64,000 nt of DNA from an uncultured Bacteroidales bacterium (GTDB lineage Bacteria > Bacteroidota > Bacteroidia > Bacteroidales > UBA932): positions 1-64,000 of the forward strand of contig CAMBMK010000003.1 of NCBI GenBank assembly GCA_945868745.1. Direction: 5' to 3'. The notes beneath the pieces are model-generated. The model had not been told where the DNA came from and ran no database searches. It saw only the letters and a program-made list of their open reading frames with translations. The position numbers were made by a program, and so were the translations under genes. The stretch's first letter is position 1. Each line of letters begins with the position of its first letter. This document shows positions 1-9,132 of the stretch, piece after piece.

Positions 1-258
1 ATGTCTCATGCTCCCGCACAAGACTGTTACTTCGATTGAACTCGTTTTGCCTATTAAAGCAAGAAATTGCAGTCTGTCGCAACTCGAAAAAACTCTCGAA
101 TTTCGATTTTTCAAACTGATTCTGTTTCTTTCTTCTTTACCTCTTTGTTTTCTCTCAGTATTGTCAATGATCTTTATCTCGCTTTTCGAGAGGTTCCGTA
201 GAACTTGTTTTTCTCTCAAGCGGGGTGCAAAGATACGCACTTTTTCTTTCTCTGCAAA
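1..258 (-). promoter_or_regulatory. Strong rRNA-type promoter and transcribed leader pointing out of the window
   Basis: On the minus strand a TTTG (255-258) sits 19 bases before TATCTTTG (228-235), an excellent match to the Bacteroidota primary sigma promoter, with an AT-rich stretch upstream (about 260-350). The 220 bases after it contain a TTGACAATACTGAGAG-like stretch and purine-rich AAGAAAGAAAC runs, which resemble 16S rRNA leaders in Bacteroidales. The promoter is seen; that an rRNA operon follows left of position 1 is inference. No convincing protein is encoded in 1-539, and the 186-residue frame there is low-complexity Phe/Ser-rich. Confidence 0.6.
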
Positions 259-480
259 CCTTTTTCGGATTTTTTTTGAAAATATTTTCCTTTTCGGCGA
301 TTTTTCACACTTTTCTTTATCTTTTAGGATTTTTATTCCACTTTTTGACACGATTTTTTACGCCCTTCCCGGCAAAGAGAATCCCCGCCCCCGCAACCTG
401 CAGACCCCGGAAAGACGGGACCGGTCCCGCCCGCAGCCCGTACGGAATATATTGCAGGCTGTTTTGAACGGAAAAAACGT

Positions 481-488
481 TATATTTG
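481..488 (+). promoter_or_regulatory. -7 promoter element for the OPT transporter gene
   Basis: TATATTTG matches TAnnTTTG and lies 52 bases before the start codon. The nearest TTTG (463-466) is only 14 bases upstream, so the -33 element is weak or absent. Confidence 0.45.
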
Positions 489-539
489 TAGGAATGTGTC
501 TCCGGACAGAAAATAATCATACAATATTATATCAAACTT

Positions 540-2516
540 ATGAGCAAACAGAATTTCTCGCTTCCTGAAAACGCAGGCAGGGAGCTCAAGCCGGGCGAAG
601 AGTACAAGCCGCTTCTCAGCCCGGAGAAGAAATACCTTGAAGTGACACCTTATTCGGTGGCAATGGGCATCCTGATGGTCGTCATATTCTCCGCTGCGGC
701 GGCCTATCTCGGCCTTAAGGTCGGTCAGGTGTTCGAGGCGGCCATCCCGATTGCCATCATAGCCGTCGGAGTGACCGGAGCCCTGAAAAAAAGCGACAGC
801 CTCAGCCAGAACGTCATAATCCAGTCCATCGGCGGATGCTCCGGAGCAGTGGTGGCAGGTGCAATCTTCACACTTCCGGCCATCTACATCCTCGGCGTGG
901 ATATCAACTTCTGGCAGATGTTCCTCTCCTCCATGCTCGGAGGCATCCTCGGAATACTCTTCCTCATCCCGTTCAGGAAATACTTCGTCAAGGAAATGCA
1001 CGGAAAATATCCGGTCCCTGAGGCCACGGCCACCACACAGGTGCTTGTAAGCGGTGAAGGCGGAGGCTCCAACGCCAAGACTCTCCTTGTCAGCGGCCTC
1101 ATCGGAGGTCTCTACGACTTCATCGTCGCCACATTCGGCGCCTGGAGCGAGACTCTCACCACCACCGTCTGCCACCTCGGCCAAACCATTGCCGACAAAG
1201 CCAAGGTGATGCTCAAGATCAACACCGGTGCGGCAGTACTCGGTCTGGGATACATCATCGGACTCAAATATGCGTTCATCATCTGCTGCGGCAGCCTCCT
1301 TGTGTGGCTTGTCATCATCCCGCTCCTCAACGCCATCTGGGGCGGCAGCGTGATTGACCTGATGCACTCGGGCATCGTCCAGACCGTGGGCGAGATGAGC
1401 GCTGACGAGATTTTCCGCAACTACGCCCGCCACATCGGCATCGGAGGCATCGCAACTGCCGGCATCATCGGCATCATCAACTCCTTCGGGGTCATCAAAT
1501 CGGCAGCCGGTCTTGCAGTCAAGGAAATCAGGCACAAGGGCGGCCCGGCAGAAAAGGTCGAGAGGACACAGGAAGACCTTTCGATGAAGACCATCATCTT
1601 CGGCATTGTGCTCACCCTCATAGCAGTGTTTGCATTCTTCGCATTCGGCGGCGTGGTCGAGAACATCTGGCAGGCACTTATCGGCCTGCTTCTCGTGGCC
1701 GTGGTATCGTTCCTCTTCACTACCGTAGCCGCCAACGCCATCGCCATCGTGGGCACCAACCCTGTCAGCGGAATGACGCTCATGACCCTCATCATCGCAG
1801 CCCTCGTGCTTGTAGCCGTAGGTCTCAAGGGCAATGCCGGAATGGTCGCAGCCCTCTGCATCGGCGGAGTTGTCTGCACGGCGCTTTCGGTCAGCGGCTC
1901 ATTCATCACCGACCTCAAGATCGGCTACTGGATCGGCTCCACCCCGAAGAACCAGGAAAACTGGAAATTTGTCGGCGTGCTCATCTCAGCGGCAACCGTC
2001 TGCGGCGTGATGATGATCCTCAACAAGACATACGGATTTACTGGGCAGAACGCCCTTGTGGCACCGCAGGCCAATGCAATGGCAGCCGTAATCCAGCCTA
2101 TGATGAACGGCGGAGCGGCTCCTTGGCTGCTCTACGGCATCGGCGCGGTCCTCGCAATCGTGCTCACCTTCTTCAAGGTGCCGGCACTCGCATTCTCCCT
2201 CGGAATGTTCATCCCGATCGACCTCAACCTGCCCCTGCTCGTGGGCGGCGCGGTAGCCTGGTTTGTCAGCACCCGCTCCAAGGACGCTGCAGTCAACAGC
2301 GCAAGGCTCGAAAAGGGCACTCTCATCGCATCGGGATTCATCGCGGGCGGTGCACTCATGGGCGTAGTCAGCGCAATCCTCAAATTTGCGAAGGTTGACT
2401 GGTATATGTATTCGTGGAACGCCACCTACGGCGAAGTCATGTCCATTGTGCCGTTCATCCTCCTGATTGCATACTTCGCCTATGCATCGATGAAAGTTGA
2501 CAAAGCGAAGAAATGA
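540..2516 (+). CDS. OPT family oligopeptide transporter
   Basis: The 658-residue product is a polytopic inner-membrane protein. After a soluble, charged N-terminus (about 45 residues) it has roughly 14-16 hydrophobic helices rich in Gly/Ala, with the OPT-typical KVGQVFEAAIP and YPVPEATA segments near residues 60 and 160. The family moves small peptides or metal chelates into the cell by proton symport; the substrate here is not evident. The gene ends 31 bases before the peptidase T start, so imported tripeptides could be hydrolysed by the next product. The start at 540 follows a short leader and keeps the conserved N-terminal part. Confidence 0.93.
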   Translation: MSKQNFSLPENAGRELKPGEEYKPLLSPEKKYLEVTPYSVAMGILMVVIFSAAAAYLGLKVGQVFEAAIPIAIIAVGVTGALKKSDSLSQNVIIQSIGGCSGAVVAGAIFTLPAIYILGVDINFWQMFLSSMLGGILGILFLIPFRKYFVKEMHGKYPVPEATATTQVLVSGEGGGSNAKTLLVSGLIGGLYDFIVATFGAWSETLTTTVCHLGQTIADKAKVMLKINTGAAVLGLGYIIGLKYAFIICCGSLLVWLVIIPLLNAIWGGSVIDLMHSGIVQTVGEMSADEIFRNYARHIGIGGIATAGIIGIINSFGVIKSAAGLAVKEIRHKGGPAEKVERTQEDLSMKTIIFGIVLTLIAVFAFFAFGGVVENIWQALIGLLLVAVVSFLFTTVAANAIAIVGTNPVSGMTLMTLIIAALVLVAVGLKGNAGMVAALCIGGVVCTALSVSGSFITDLKIGYWIGSTPKNQENWKFVGVLISAATVCGVMMILNKTYGFTGQNALVAPQANAMAAVIQPMMNGGAAPWLLYGIGAVLAIVLTFFKVPALAFSLGMFIPIDLNLPLLVGGAVAWFVSTRSKDAAVNSARLEKGTLIASGFIAGGALMGVVSAILKFAKVDWYMYSWNATYGEVMSIVPFILLIAYFAYASMKVDKAKK

Positions 2517-2547
2517 CAAAAAACAGACACACAGATATATTAAAGAA

Positions 2548-3768
2548 ATGGAAAAGATAGTTGAAAGATTTCTCAGATACGTGGCCGTGGACACACGGTC
2601 CGATGAAGAAAGCGCAAGCCAGCCGTCGGCTGAAAAGGAACTGAACCTCCTCAGGATGCTTCGCGACGAGCTTGTGGAAATGGGCGTCGGGGCCACCCTC
2701 GACGAATGGGGTTATGTGATGGGGCGTATCCCGTCCAACATCGGCAGGAAGGTGCCTGCAGTGGGTTTCATCGCCCACGTCGATACGGCTCCGGACGCTT
2801 CCGGCGCGGACATCAAGCCGCAGATAATAGAAAACTATGACGGCTCGGACATTGCCCTGAAGGGCGTGGAGGGCCTGATGCTGAAGACTTCGGACTTTCC
2901 GGAGCTTCTCAAGTACAAGGGACAGACACTCATCACCACAGACGGCACGACGCTTCTGGGAGCCGATGACAAGGCCGGAGTCGCAGAGATAATGGAGGCC
3001 GTCAGGTATGTCGTGGAGCATCCTGAGTTCAAGCACGGCGACATCTGCATCGGATTCACCCCGGACGAGGAAATCGGCCGCGGTGTCGTGAAGTTTGACG
3101 TGGAGAAGTTCGGTGCCGATTTCGGATTTACCATGGACGGAGGCGAAATCGGAGAGCTCGAGTTTGAAAATTTCAACGCCGCATCCGCAAAAATCCACAT
3201 CCAGGGACGCAATGTCCACCCGGGCAACGCCAAAAACAAGATGAAGAACGCGATACTGATCGCATCGGAGCTCAACAGCCTGCTTCCTGTGGAGCAGCGT
3301 CCGGAATACACCGAGGGCTATGAAGGATTCTTCCACATCATTTCCTTCAAGGGCAGCGTCGAGGAGGCGGACATCGCCTACATCATCCGCGACCATGACA
3401 GGGAGAAGTTTGAGCAGAAGAAAAAGGTCATCGCCAAGGTCTGCCACTTCATCAACGGCAAATACGGCGAGGGAACGGCCACGCCTGAGGTCAAGGACCA
3501 GTACTACAATATGAAGGAGATGGTCGAGCCTCACTACCACATCATCGAAAAGGCAGTCAAGGCTATGGAAATGGCCGGCGTGAAACCGAAAATCCAGCCT
3601 ATCCGCGGCGGCACCGACGGAGCCAACCTCAGCTTCAAGGGCCTTCCTTGCCCCAACATCTTCGCCGGCGGCCACAATTTCCACGGAAAGATGGAGTATG
3701 TGCCGGTGGAATCGATGGTGAAGGCCGAAGAGGTCATCCTCAACATCATCAGCCTGTTTGCGGAGTAG
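2548..3768 (+). CDS. pepT: Peptidase T (tripeptide aminopeptidase)
   Basis: The 406-residue cytosolic M20-family zinc peptidase removes the N-terminal residue of tripeptides. Visible motifs are AHVDTAPD (first metal ligand, about residue 76), GADDKAG (bridging Asp), PDEEIGRG (catalytic Glu and metal Glu) and a C-terminal GGTDG and AGGHNFHG stretch with the last His ligand. The frame is open further upstream, into the transporter gene, but the ATG at 2548 starts the usual MEKIVERF N-terminus. It probably forms a transcription unit with the preceding OPT transporter, coupling peptide uptake to breakdown. Confidence 0.96.
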   Translation: MEKIVERFLRYVAVDTRSDEESASQPSAEKELNLLRMLRDELVEMGVGATLDEWGYVMGRIPSNIGRKVPAVGFIAHVDTAPDASGADIKPQIIENYDGSDIALKGVEGLMLKTSDFPELLKYKGQTLITTDGTTLLGADDKAGVAEIMEAVRYVVEHPEFKHGDICIGFTPDEEIGRGVVKFDVEKFGADFGFTMDGGEIGELEFENFNAASAKIHIQGRNVHPGNAKNKMKNAILIASELNSLLPVEQRPEYTEGYEGFFHIISFKGSVEEADIAYIIRDHDREKFEQKKKVIAKVCHFINGKYGEGTATPEVKDQYYNMKEMVEPHYHIIEKAVKAMEMAGVKPKIQPIRGGTDGANLSFKGLPCPNIFAGGHNFHGKMEYVPVESMVKAEEVILNIISLFAE

Positions 3769-3830
3769 AAGGCACCTCCACACGGCCGGGATGTCCCGGC
3801 GTGCGGCCCATCAGGCAAAAACGAACTGAA

Positions 3831-3861
3831 AAGCCCTGCTGCAGAGTCTGCAGCAGGGCTT
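3831..3861. terminator. Hairpin between convergent pepT and tdh
   Basis: A perfect 13-bp inverted repeat (AAGCCCTGCTGCA and its complement) with a 5-base loop lies in the 106-base gap between the convergent genes. No long T tract follows on either strand, so it may end transcription inefficiently from both sides. Confidence 0.6.
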
Positions 3862-3874
3862 CCGGTTTGTATTC

Positions 3875-4834
3875 TTACTGGATGTTGAATTTCTTCTTGA
3901 GGCAGACAATCATATCCTTTGACATGGAGTCAAGGTCATATGAAGGCTTCCAGCCCCATTCCTCGCGGGCGCAGGAATCGTCCATGCTGTCAGGCCATGA
4001 ATCAGCAATCGCCTGGCGGACAGGATCGACCTCGTAACGCATGCGGAAATCCGGATAGAACTCCTGGATCTTGTGGTAGATCGTGTCAGGCTCGAAGCTC
4101 ATCGAGGCGATGTTGAAGGAGTTCCTGTGGACAAGCTTGGAAGGATCTGCAAGCATGAGCTCAACTGCGGCACGCAGGGCATCCGGCATATACATCATAT
4201 CCATATATGTGCCTGCGGCAATCGGGCAGACGAATTCCTCACCCTTCACTGCGGCATAGTAGATGTCAACCGCATAGTCGGTGGTACCGCCTCCCGGAGG
4301 AGTCACGTTGGAAATCAGGCCCGGGAATCGTACGGAACGGGTATCGACACCGTATTTGATATGGTAGTAATCGCTGAGGAGCTCGGTAGCCACCTTTGTC
4401 ACTCCGTACATCGAGCGCGGACGCTGGATGGTGTCCTGCGGGGTATTGACATGAGGGGTGGTAGGACCGAACGAACCGATGGAGCTCGGGGTAAACACCG
4501 CACAGTTCTTTTCACGGGCTATCTCGAGGATGTTGATAAGGCCGTTCATCTGGATGTTCCAGGCGAGCAGAGGCTTGCGCTCTGCAACAGCCGAAAGGAG
4601 GGCGGCTAGGTTATAGACGGTGTCGATATTGTACTTGTCCACTACCTCGGCGAGCTGCTGGGCGTTGCATACGTCAGCAAGCGCGCTCGGGCCGCTTTCG
4701 AGAAGTTCTCCCTTAGGTTCAGCGCCGGTGATGTAGCCGGCAACGATGTTCCCTTCAGGAAGCATCCTGCGAAGTTTCATTGTGAGTTCCGAACCGATCT
4801 GACCGGTGGAACCGATTACCAACACATTTTTCAT
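3875..4834 (-). CDS. tdh: L-threonine 3-dehydrogenase, SDR/GalE-like type
   Basis: The 319-residue extended short-chain dehydrogenase starts with a Rossmann motif (GSTGQIGSEL, residue 8 on), has TPSSIGSFG and a Tyr-x-x-x-Lys pair (YGVTK, about residue 143). The sequence RFPGLIS followed by PPGGGTTDYA is characteristic of the NAD-dependent epimerase-like threonine dehydrogenases, not of the zinc-dependent enzymes. It oxidises L-threonine to 2-amino-3-ketobutyrate. The divergent neighbour Kbl cleaves that unstable product, which strongly supports this call over a sugar epimerase. Confidence 0.9.
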   Translation of the reverse strand: MKNVLVIGSTGQIGSELTMKLRRMLPEGNIVAGYITGAEPKGELLESGPSALADVCNAQQLAEVVDKYNIDTVYNLAALLSAVAERKPLLAWNIQMNGLINILEIAREKNCAVFTPSSIGSFGPTTPHVNTPQDTIQRPRSMYGVTKVATELLSDYYHIKYGVDTRSVRFPGLISNVTPPGGGTTDYAVDIYYAAVKGEEFVCPIAAGTYMDMMYMPDALRAAVELMLADPSKLVHRNSFNIASMSFEPDTIYHKIQEFYPDFRMRYEVDPVRQAIADSWPDSMDDSCAREEWGWKPSYDLDSMSKDMIVCLKKKFNIQ

Positions 4835-4878
4835 TGCGTTAGAGCTATGGTTATTGCATTTATTGGAATTAGGATTGG

Positions 4879-4914
4879 CAAAGATAATAATTCTCGTTAA
4901 AAATTGATATCAAA
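4879..4914 (-). promoter_or_regulatory. Promoter of tdh
   Basis: The minus strand reads TATCTTTG at 4879-4886, a perfect -7 element. A TTTG at 4911-4914 is 24 bases upstream, slightly long for a -33 element. It lies back to back with the kbl promoter. Confidence 0.6.
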
Positions 4915-4958
4915 TTCATACTTTTTTATGCTTTTTGTAAAAATTTCATAGATTTTTG

Positions 4959-4988
4959 TTTGTGGGACAATTAAATTGTATAAATTTG
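4959..4988 (+). promoter_or_regulatory. Promoter of kbl
   Basis: TTTG (4959-4962), an 18-base spacer and TAAATTTG (4981-4988) fit the Bacteroidota promoter. The leader to the kbl start would be about 58 bases. Confidence 0.65.
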
Positions 4989-5052
4989 TATCTTCAACAA
5001 AAACGGGTTACCCCGCATAATACTGAAGGAATAACTAAAACTATACATTACT

Positions 5053-6243
5053 ATGTACGGAAAGTTTCAGGAACATCTCCAGAATGAACTGACTTCCATC
5101 AGGGAAGCCGGGCTCTACAAGGCAGAGCGCAACATTGCTTCCGCCCAGTCCGCAGAAATCACCCTTGAGGACGGCTCCAAGGCCCTCAACTTCTGCGCCA
5201 ACAACTATCTCGGACTCGCAGATTCCCCGCGCATCATCGAGGCTGCGAAGAAAGCCATGGATGAGAGGGGATACGGCATGTCATCCGTCCGCTTCATCTG
5301 CGGAACCCAGGACCTCCACAAGCAGCTTGAGAAGGCCATTTCCGACTTCTTCAAGACAGAGGACACCATCCTCTACGCATCCTGCTTCGATGCAAACGGC
5401 GGTGTGTTCGAGCCTCTCCTCACAGCTGAGGACGCCATCATCTCCGACTCGCTCAACCACGCTTCCATCATCGACGGCGTCCGCCTGTGCAAGGCTGTGC
5501 GCTACCGCTACGCCAATGCCGACATGGCTGACCTCGAGCGCTGCCTCCAGGAGGCACAGGCACAGAGGTTCCGCATCATCTGCACCGACGGTGTGTTCTC
5601 GATGGACGGCAATGTGGCCCCTATGGACAAGATCTGTGACCTCGCAGAGAAATACGATGCCCTCGTGATGGTTGACGAAAGCCACTCAGCAGGCGTTGTG
5701 GGCAAGACCGGACACGGTGTTGCAGAGCAGTACAACTGCTACGGCCGCATCGATATCTTCACCGGCACACTCGGAAAGGCATTCGGCGGCGCTGTCGGCG
5801 GATTCACCACCGGCCGCAAGGAAATCATCGAGATGCTCCGCCAGAGGTCAAGGCCATACCTTTTCTCCAACTCCATCCCTCCTATGATTGCAGCAGGCGC
5901 AATCGAGATGTTCAAGATGCTCGGCGAGAGCAACGAGCTCCACGACCGCCAGCAGGAGAATGTGGCTTACTTCCGCGACAGGATGATCGAGGCCGGCTTC
6001 GACATCAAGCCTACCCAGAGCGCCATCTGCGCAGTAATGCTCTACGACGCTCCGCTTTCACAGAAATTTGCCGCCGCAATGGCCAAGGAAGGCATTTTCG
6101 TGACCGGATTCTACTATCCTGTGGTTCCTAAGGGACAGGCCCGCATCAGGGTTCAGCTCAGCGCCGCCCACAAGAAGGAGCACCTCGACAAGGCTATCGA
6201 AGCCTTCATCAAGGTAGGAAAAGAGCTGGGTGTCATCAAGTAG
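5053..6243 (+). CDS. kbl: Glycine C-acetyltransferase (2-amino-3-ketobutyrate CoA ligase)
   Basis: The 396-residue PLP enzyme of the alpha-oxoamine synthase family converts 2-amino-3-ketobutyrate and CoA to glycine and acetyl-CoA in the cytosol. The N-terminal half carries NFCANNYLG and SVRFICGTQ; the PLP pocket has VDESHSAG (about residue 213) and the Schiff-base Lys in TLGKAFGG (about residue 241). Length matches the family. It is divergent from tdh, and together they form the two-step threonine degradation route. Confidence 0.96.
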   Translation: MYGKFQEHLQNELTSIREAGLYKAERNIASAQSAEITLEDGSKALNFCANNYLGLADSPRIIEAAKKAMDERGYGMSSVRFICGTQDLHKQLEKAISDFFKTEDTILYASCFDANGGVFEPLLTAEDAIISDSLNHASIIDGVRLCKAVRYRYANADMADLERCLQEAQAQRFRIICTDGVFSMDGNVAPMDKICDLAEKYDALVMVDESHSAGVVGKTGHGVAEQYNCYGRIDIFTGTLGKAFGGAVGGFTTGRKEIIEMLRQRSRPYLFSNSIPPMIAAGAIEMFKMLGESNELHDRQQENVAYFRDRMIEAGFDIKPTQSAICAVMLYDAPLSQKFAAAMAKEGIFVTGFYYPVVPKGQARIRVQLSAAHKKEHLDKAIEAFIKVGKELGVIK

Positions 6244-6264
6244 GATATCCTGACTGAAACATTC

Positions 6265-6300
6265 AAGGCTGGCGGAATGTCACTTCCTGCCAGCCTTTTT
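6265..6300 (+). terminator. Rho-independent terminator of kbl
   Basis: AAGGCTGGC and GCCAGCCTT form a 9-bp stem followed by TTTTT and an AT-rich tail. The stem overlaps the last codons of the convergent OstA-like gene, so the Lys-Ala-Gly-Arg-Lys end of that protein is encoded by terminator sequence. Confidence 0.75.
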
Positions 6301-9132
6301 ATTTGCACGGGCCTCCTTGCGGGCCTTCTGTTTCTCGTATTTCTTCCTGTAGGCCTCAAGCCTTGCCTGCTCTTTCTGGAGCCGTTTCTGCTCGGCAAGG
6401 AGAATCTTCAGCTTGCGTGCGCGTTCCTTCTCGGCCTTTGCCTCGGCCTTGCGTGCGGCCTTTGCAGCATCCAGGCTGTCAAGACGGGCCCATTCCGCCT
6501 CCCTTGCTGCAATCTTCGCAGCCCTCGCAGCCTCTTTCTCACGCCTTCTTGCCTCCTTTTCAGCCTTCGCCCTTTCCTTTGGAGAGAGAGCCACGGTATC
6601 CGCCGCAGCCAATGAATCCCTAACGGCCGACAATGAATCGGAGACTGCCGGAAGCGCATCCGCAGCCGACAGCGAATCGGCAACATGCAAGGCAAGGGAA
6701 TCCACTGCAGAGAGGGAGCCGGCACCTGCTTCAAGCGAATCGGCGACATCATTTGCCGCAAGGAGCGAATCTGCCTGGGCAATCTGCCGTGAAAGCGCCT
6801 CCTGCTCCTTCCTCCGGACATCACGGACCTTTTTAAGGGAATCAGAGACCTCGATCTCCCTGTACACTCCCTCCATATAACCCGGGAAATAGATGTCGGT
6901 CTGCCTGAACTGCGCCCTCGGACGGGACTCGTACTGTTTGCGCTGCGTAGGACGCTTTGTATATGAGGTTATGTCACGCGGCCCCTTCGGACGGTTGTCC
7001 GGGAGCCAGTTGAAGCCTTTGAGCACACGGTCATCCTGCTTCATCTGGGCAAGAGGATAGGCGTCATTCTTGGCCTGGTCATAGTAGGACACGCTCTGGA
7101 GCTCCCCGTCAGTGAGAACGGCATACAGCATCCTGGACTGGCTCTTATTGACGGTTGCGAAAGTGCTGTCCTCCTTGAGGTAGAACACGGCGGAGGCATC
7201 TCCGAGCGCATCGAAACGGCTGAGCCCCCCGTCTTCCCCGAAATATGCCAGCATCTCTGTACTGCGTATCTGGTCAAAGCACAGGGAGTCTTCCTGGACT
7301 ATTATGAATGCCGCCGACTGGAGATATGCCTTGCTGAGGTGTCCGCCGGCAAACGACACATAGATGCTGTCGGAAGAATACTGGCGGTTGCCGTCATTCC
7401 AGACAAACGGATTGCGGTGAAGCCTGACGAGCGAATCCAGATCATTGTATTTCAATGAGTCACACCTCATCTGGAAATCACTCTTGAAAAGGCGCACATC
7501 CTTGATTGCAGTCAGGAAGCCGAGTTTGGTGGAGTCCTTCGGCAGGGCGGCAATCGAATCGGCCACCGCCTTTGCAAGCGAATCGGCCGCAACTCTCGCC
7601 AGGGAGTCGGCCGCAACCCTTGCCAGCGAATCGGCTGCTGCCCTTGCAGCGGCATCCTGCACCGTGTCGGGAATCGAATCCGTCAATGCCACAGCCTGTC
7701 CTGCCCCCGCAGCGGACAACGAATCCGTCAGTGAAAGGGTCCTCCCGGCACCGGCAAGCGTGTTCCGTCCGGCAGCGGACAAAGAATCTGCAGCCGGAGC
7801 GGTCAGCGTATCTTTTTGGGCCACCGGTCCGGCCGATGCCGTTTCAGGCACATCATCGGCCGTTGAAGTGTCATCCTCCGGCACCCCTGCAGCAGCTGCC
7901 GTTGTGTCGGAGGCAACCTTCGGGGCGTCCCCCGCCACATCTTTCTTCGCCGAAGCAGCCGTCTCCTTTGCCTGAGCGGTCTTCTTGCGGTTCTGCTCGG
8001 CCTGCTGACGCGTCTGATAGTCGGCATTGTTCTTCTTCGCCTCCTCCGCAGCCTTGGCAGCATCCTCCGCAGCCTTGCGCCTGTAGGCGGTCACGGCATC
8101 GGCGCCCATATCCTCAAGGCGTTTGGAAGCGGATTCAACTTCAAGGGAGTCAATCCGGAACTTCATTATGGTGCGGTAGCGCAGGGTGTCAGCGCTCACC
8201 CACACGGTGTCCCTGGTCCCCTCGCCCTCCATCACGCCCACCACTGCCGGACGCCTTGTCATCTCGACCTGCGAGAGGGTGTCGCAGTAGAATGCCCTTC
8301 CCGAAAGGGCTGTCACATTGCGCGTAGTGTCGTCGATCTGCACATTGCCGAGCATCTCAATGTCGAGGGTATTCCTGTTGAAATAGAGCGAATCGGACCA
8401 CATTTCCTTGTCCGGATTCATCCCGTGGACATTCCTGTTGAAGAAAAACTGTTCCCTTCCGCGGTCATACCATCCGGCATTGGAAGAGAGCATCGCATCG
8501 TCCTTCCAGGCATCGGTACCCGTTCCGAAAACGGCAATGTCGGTCCCGGCATCATATTCAATCCTCGAGGTCTTGACAAAGACGCTGTCAGTAAACATAT
8601 TGACATCCGACACGAAGGTGAACAGCTTGATTTTGGAATCATATGTCCCCGACAGGCTTTCGATTATCTGGCCGTCGGAGGAGCGCATCGCGCCGCCTCC
8701 CCTGAACACGGCCACACTGTCCTTGGTATTGTAGTCCAGATTCCTGGTCCTCAACACATTGCGGTCCTTGTCCTCAAGCTGCACAAGGTTGCCCCTGAAC
8801 TGTGCGAGGTCATCCTTTACGAAATATGTGAGCTTGTCGCTGGTCAGCTGGGTATCGTTCTGGAGAATCTTCACGTTGCCCATTGCCTCAATGACATCGG
8901 TGTTGACATTCCAGAGCGCCGTGTCACAGAGCAGGTATGTATTGTTGTGGAAAAACCTGGCCGGTCCCGTCACCTTGCGGTAGGAGATGCCGCGTTCCTC
9001 GATGAGCTGCATCGATTCGGCGCTGAGGAGGCTGACAAGCGAATCCTGCTGCCCGGAAGAAGTCTGGGCAGACAGGACAAATGTTTGCAGCAGTGCCGCA
9101 ATTATTGCAATCAGGCTCCTTTTCAGGGACAT
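6280..9132 (-). CDS. OstA/LptA-like outer membrane biogenesis protein with long low-complexity regions
   Basis: The 950-residue product has a signal peptide (MSLKRSLIAIIAALLQTFVLSAQ) and then about 350 residues of the OstA-like repeated beta-strand fold (LLCDTALWN, LTSDKLTYF, VFGTGTDAW), as in LPS-binding LptA/LptD N-terminal domains. Residues about 370-540 are Ala/Asp/Ser-rich with repeated ADSLA units, a second OstA-like part follows (about 545-730), and the C-terminal 200 residues are ADSL-rich and then a Lys/Ala/Arg coiled coil. The start at 9132 overlaps the stop of the PPIase gene (TAATG) and fits the signal peptide; an upstream in-frame start would add 16 charged residues. Probably periplasmic; LPS transport is inferred from the domain. 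Confidence 0.82.
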   Translation of the reverse strand: MSLKRSLIAIIAALLQTFVLSAQTSSGQQDSLVSLLSAESMQLIEERGISYRKVTGPARFFHNNTYLLCDTALWNVNTDVIEAMGNVKILQNDTQLTSDKLTYFVKDDLAQFRGNLVQLEDKDRNVLRTRNLDYNTKDSVAVFRGGGAMRSSDGQIIESLSGTYDSKIKLFTFVSDVNMFTDSVFVKTSRIEYDAGTDIAVFGTGTDAWKDDAMLSSNAGWYDRGREQFFFNRNVHGMNPDKEMWSDSLYFNRNTLDIEMLGNVQIDDTTRNVTALSGRAFYCDTLSQVEMTRRPAVVGVMEGEGTRDTVWVSADTLRYRTIMKFRIDSLEVESASKRLEDMGADAVTAYRRKAAEDAAKAAEEAKKNNADYQTRQQAEQNRKKTAQAKETAASAKKDVAGDAPKVASDTTAAAAGVPEDDTSTADDVPETASAGPVAQKDTLTAPAADSLSAAGRNTLAGAGRTLSLTDSLSAAGAGQAVALTDSIPDTVQDAAARAAADSLARVAADSLARVAADSLAKAVADSIAALPKDSTKLGFLTAIKDVRLFKSDFQMRCDSLKYNDLDSLVRLHRNPFVWNDGNRQYSSDSIYVSFAGGHLSKAYLQSAAFIIVQEDSLCFDQIRSTEMLAYFGEDGGLSRFDALGDASAVFYLKEDSTFATVNKSQSRMLYAVLTDGELQSVSYYDQAKNDAYPLAQMKQDDRVLKGFNWLPDNRPKGPRDITSYTKRPTQRKQYESRPRAQFRQTDIYFPGYMEGVYREIEVSDSLKKVRDVRRKEQEALSRQIAQADSLLAANDVADSLEAGAGSLSAVDSLALHVADSLSAADALPAVSDSLSAVRDSLAAADTVALSPKERAKAEKEARRREKEAARAAKIAAREAEWARLDSLDAAKAARKAEAKAEKERARKLKILLAEQKRLQKEQARLEAYRKKYEKQKARKEARANKKAGRK
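7565..7645 (-). repeat. Tandem repeat encoding AADSLARV units
   Basis: Three adjacent copies of a roughly 33-base unit (consensus GCGAATCGGCCGCAACC on the plus strand) encode DSLA-Arg-Val-Ala-Ala periods in the OstA-like protein. Related DSL units recur elsewhere in the same protein, so unit number may vary between strains. Confidence 0.75.

Noticed and set aside
8-568. 186-residue plus-strand frame at the left edge
   Set aside because: Low-complexity Phe/Leu/Ser translation of T-rich promoter and leader DNA.
480-1535. 351-residue minus-strand frame, Asp/His/Glu-rich
   Set aside because: It is the antisense shadow of the OPT transporter; the composition is that of an opposite strand in a GC-rich gene, and no family motif is visible.
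2455-3783. 442-residue minus-strand frame
   Set aside because: Lies entirely over pepT, which has clear catalytic motifs.
7565-7645. Possible CRISPR-like spaced repeats
   Set aside because: The units are directly adjacent, in frame and encode protein repeats; there are no spacers and no cas genes.
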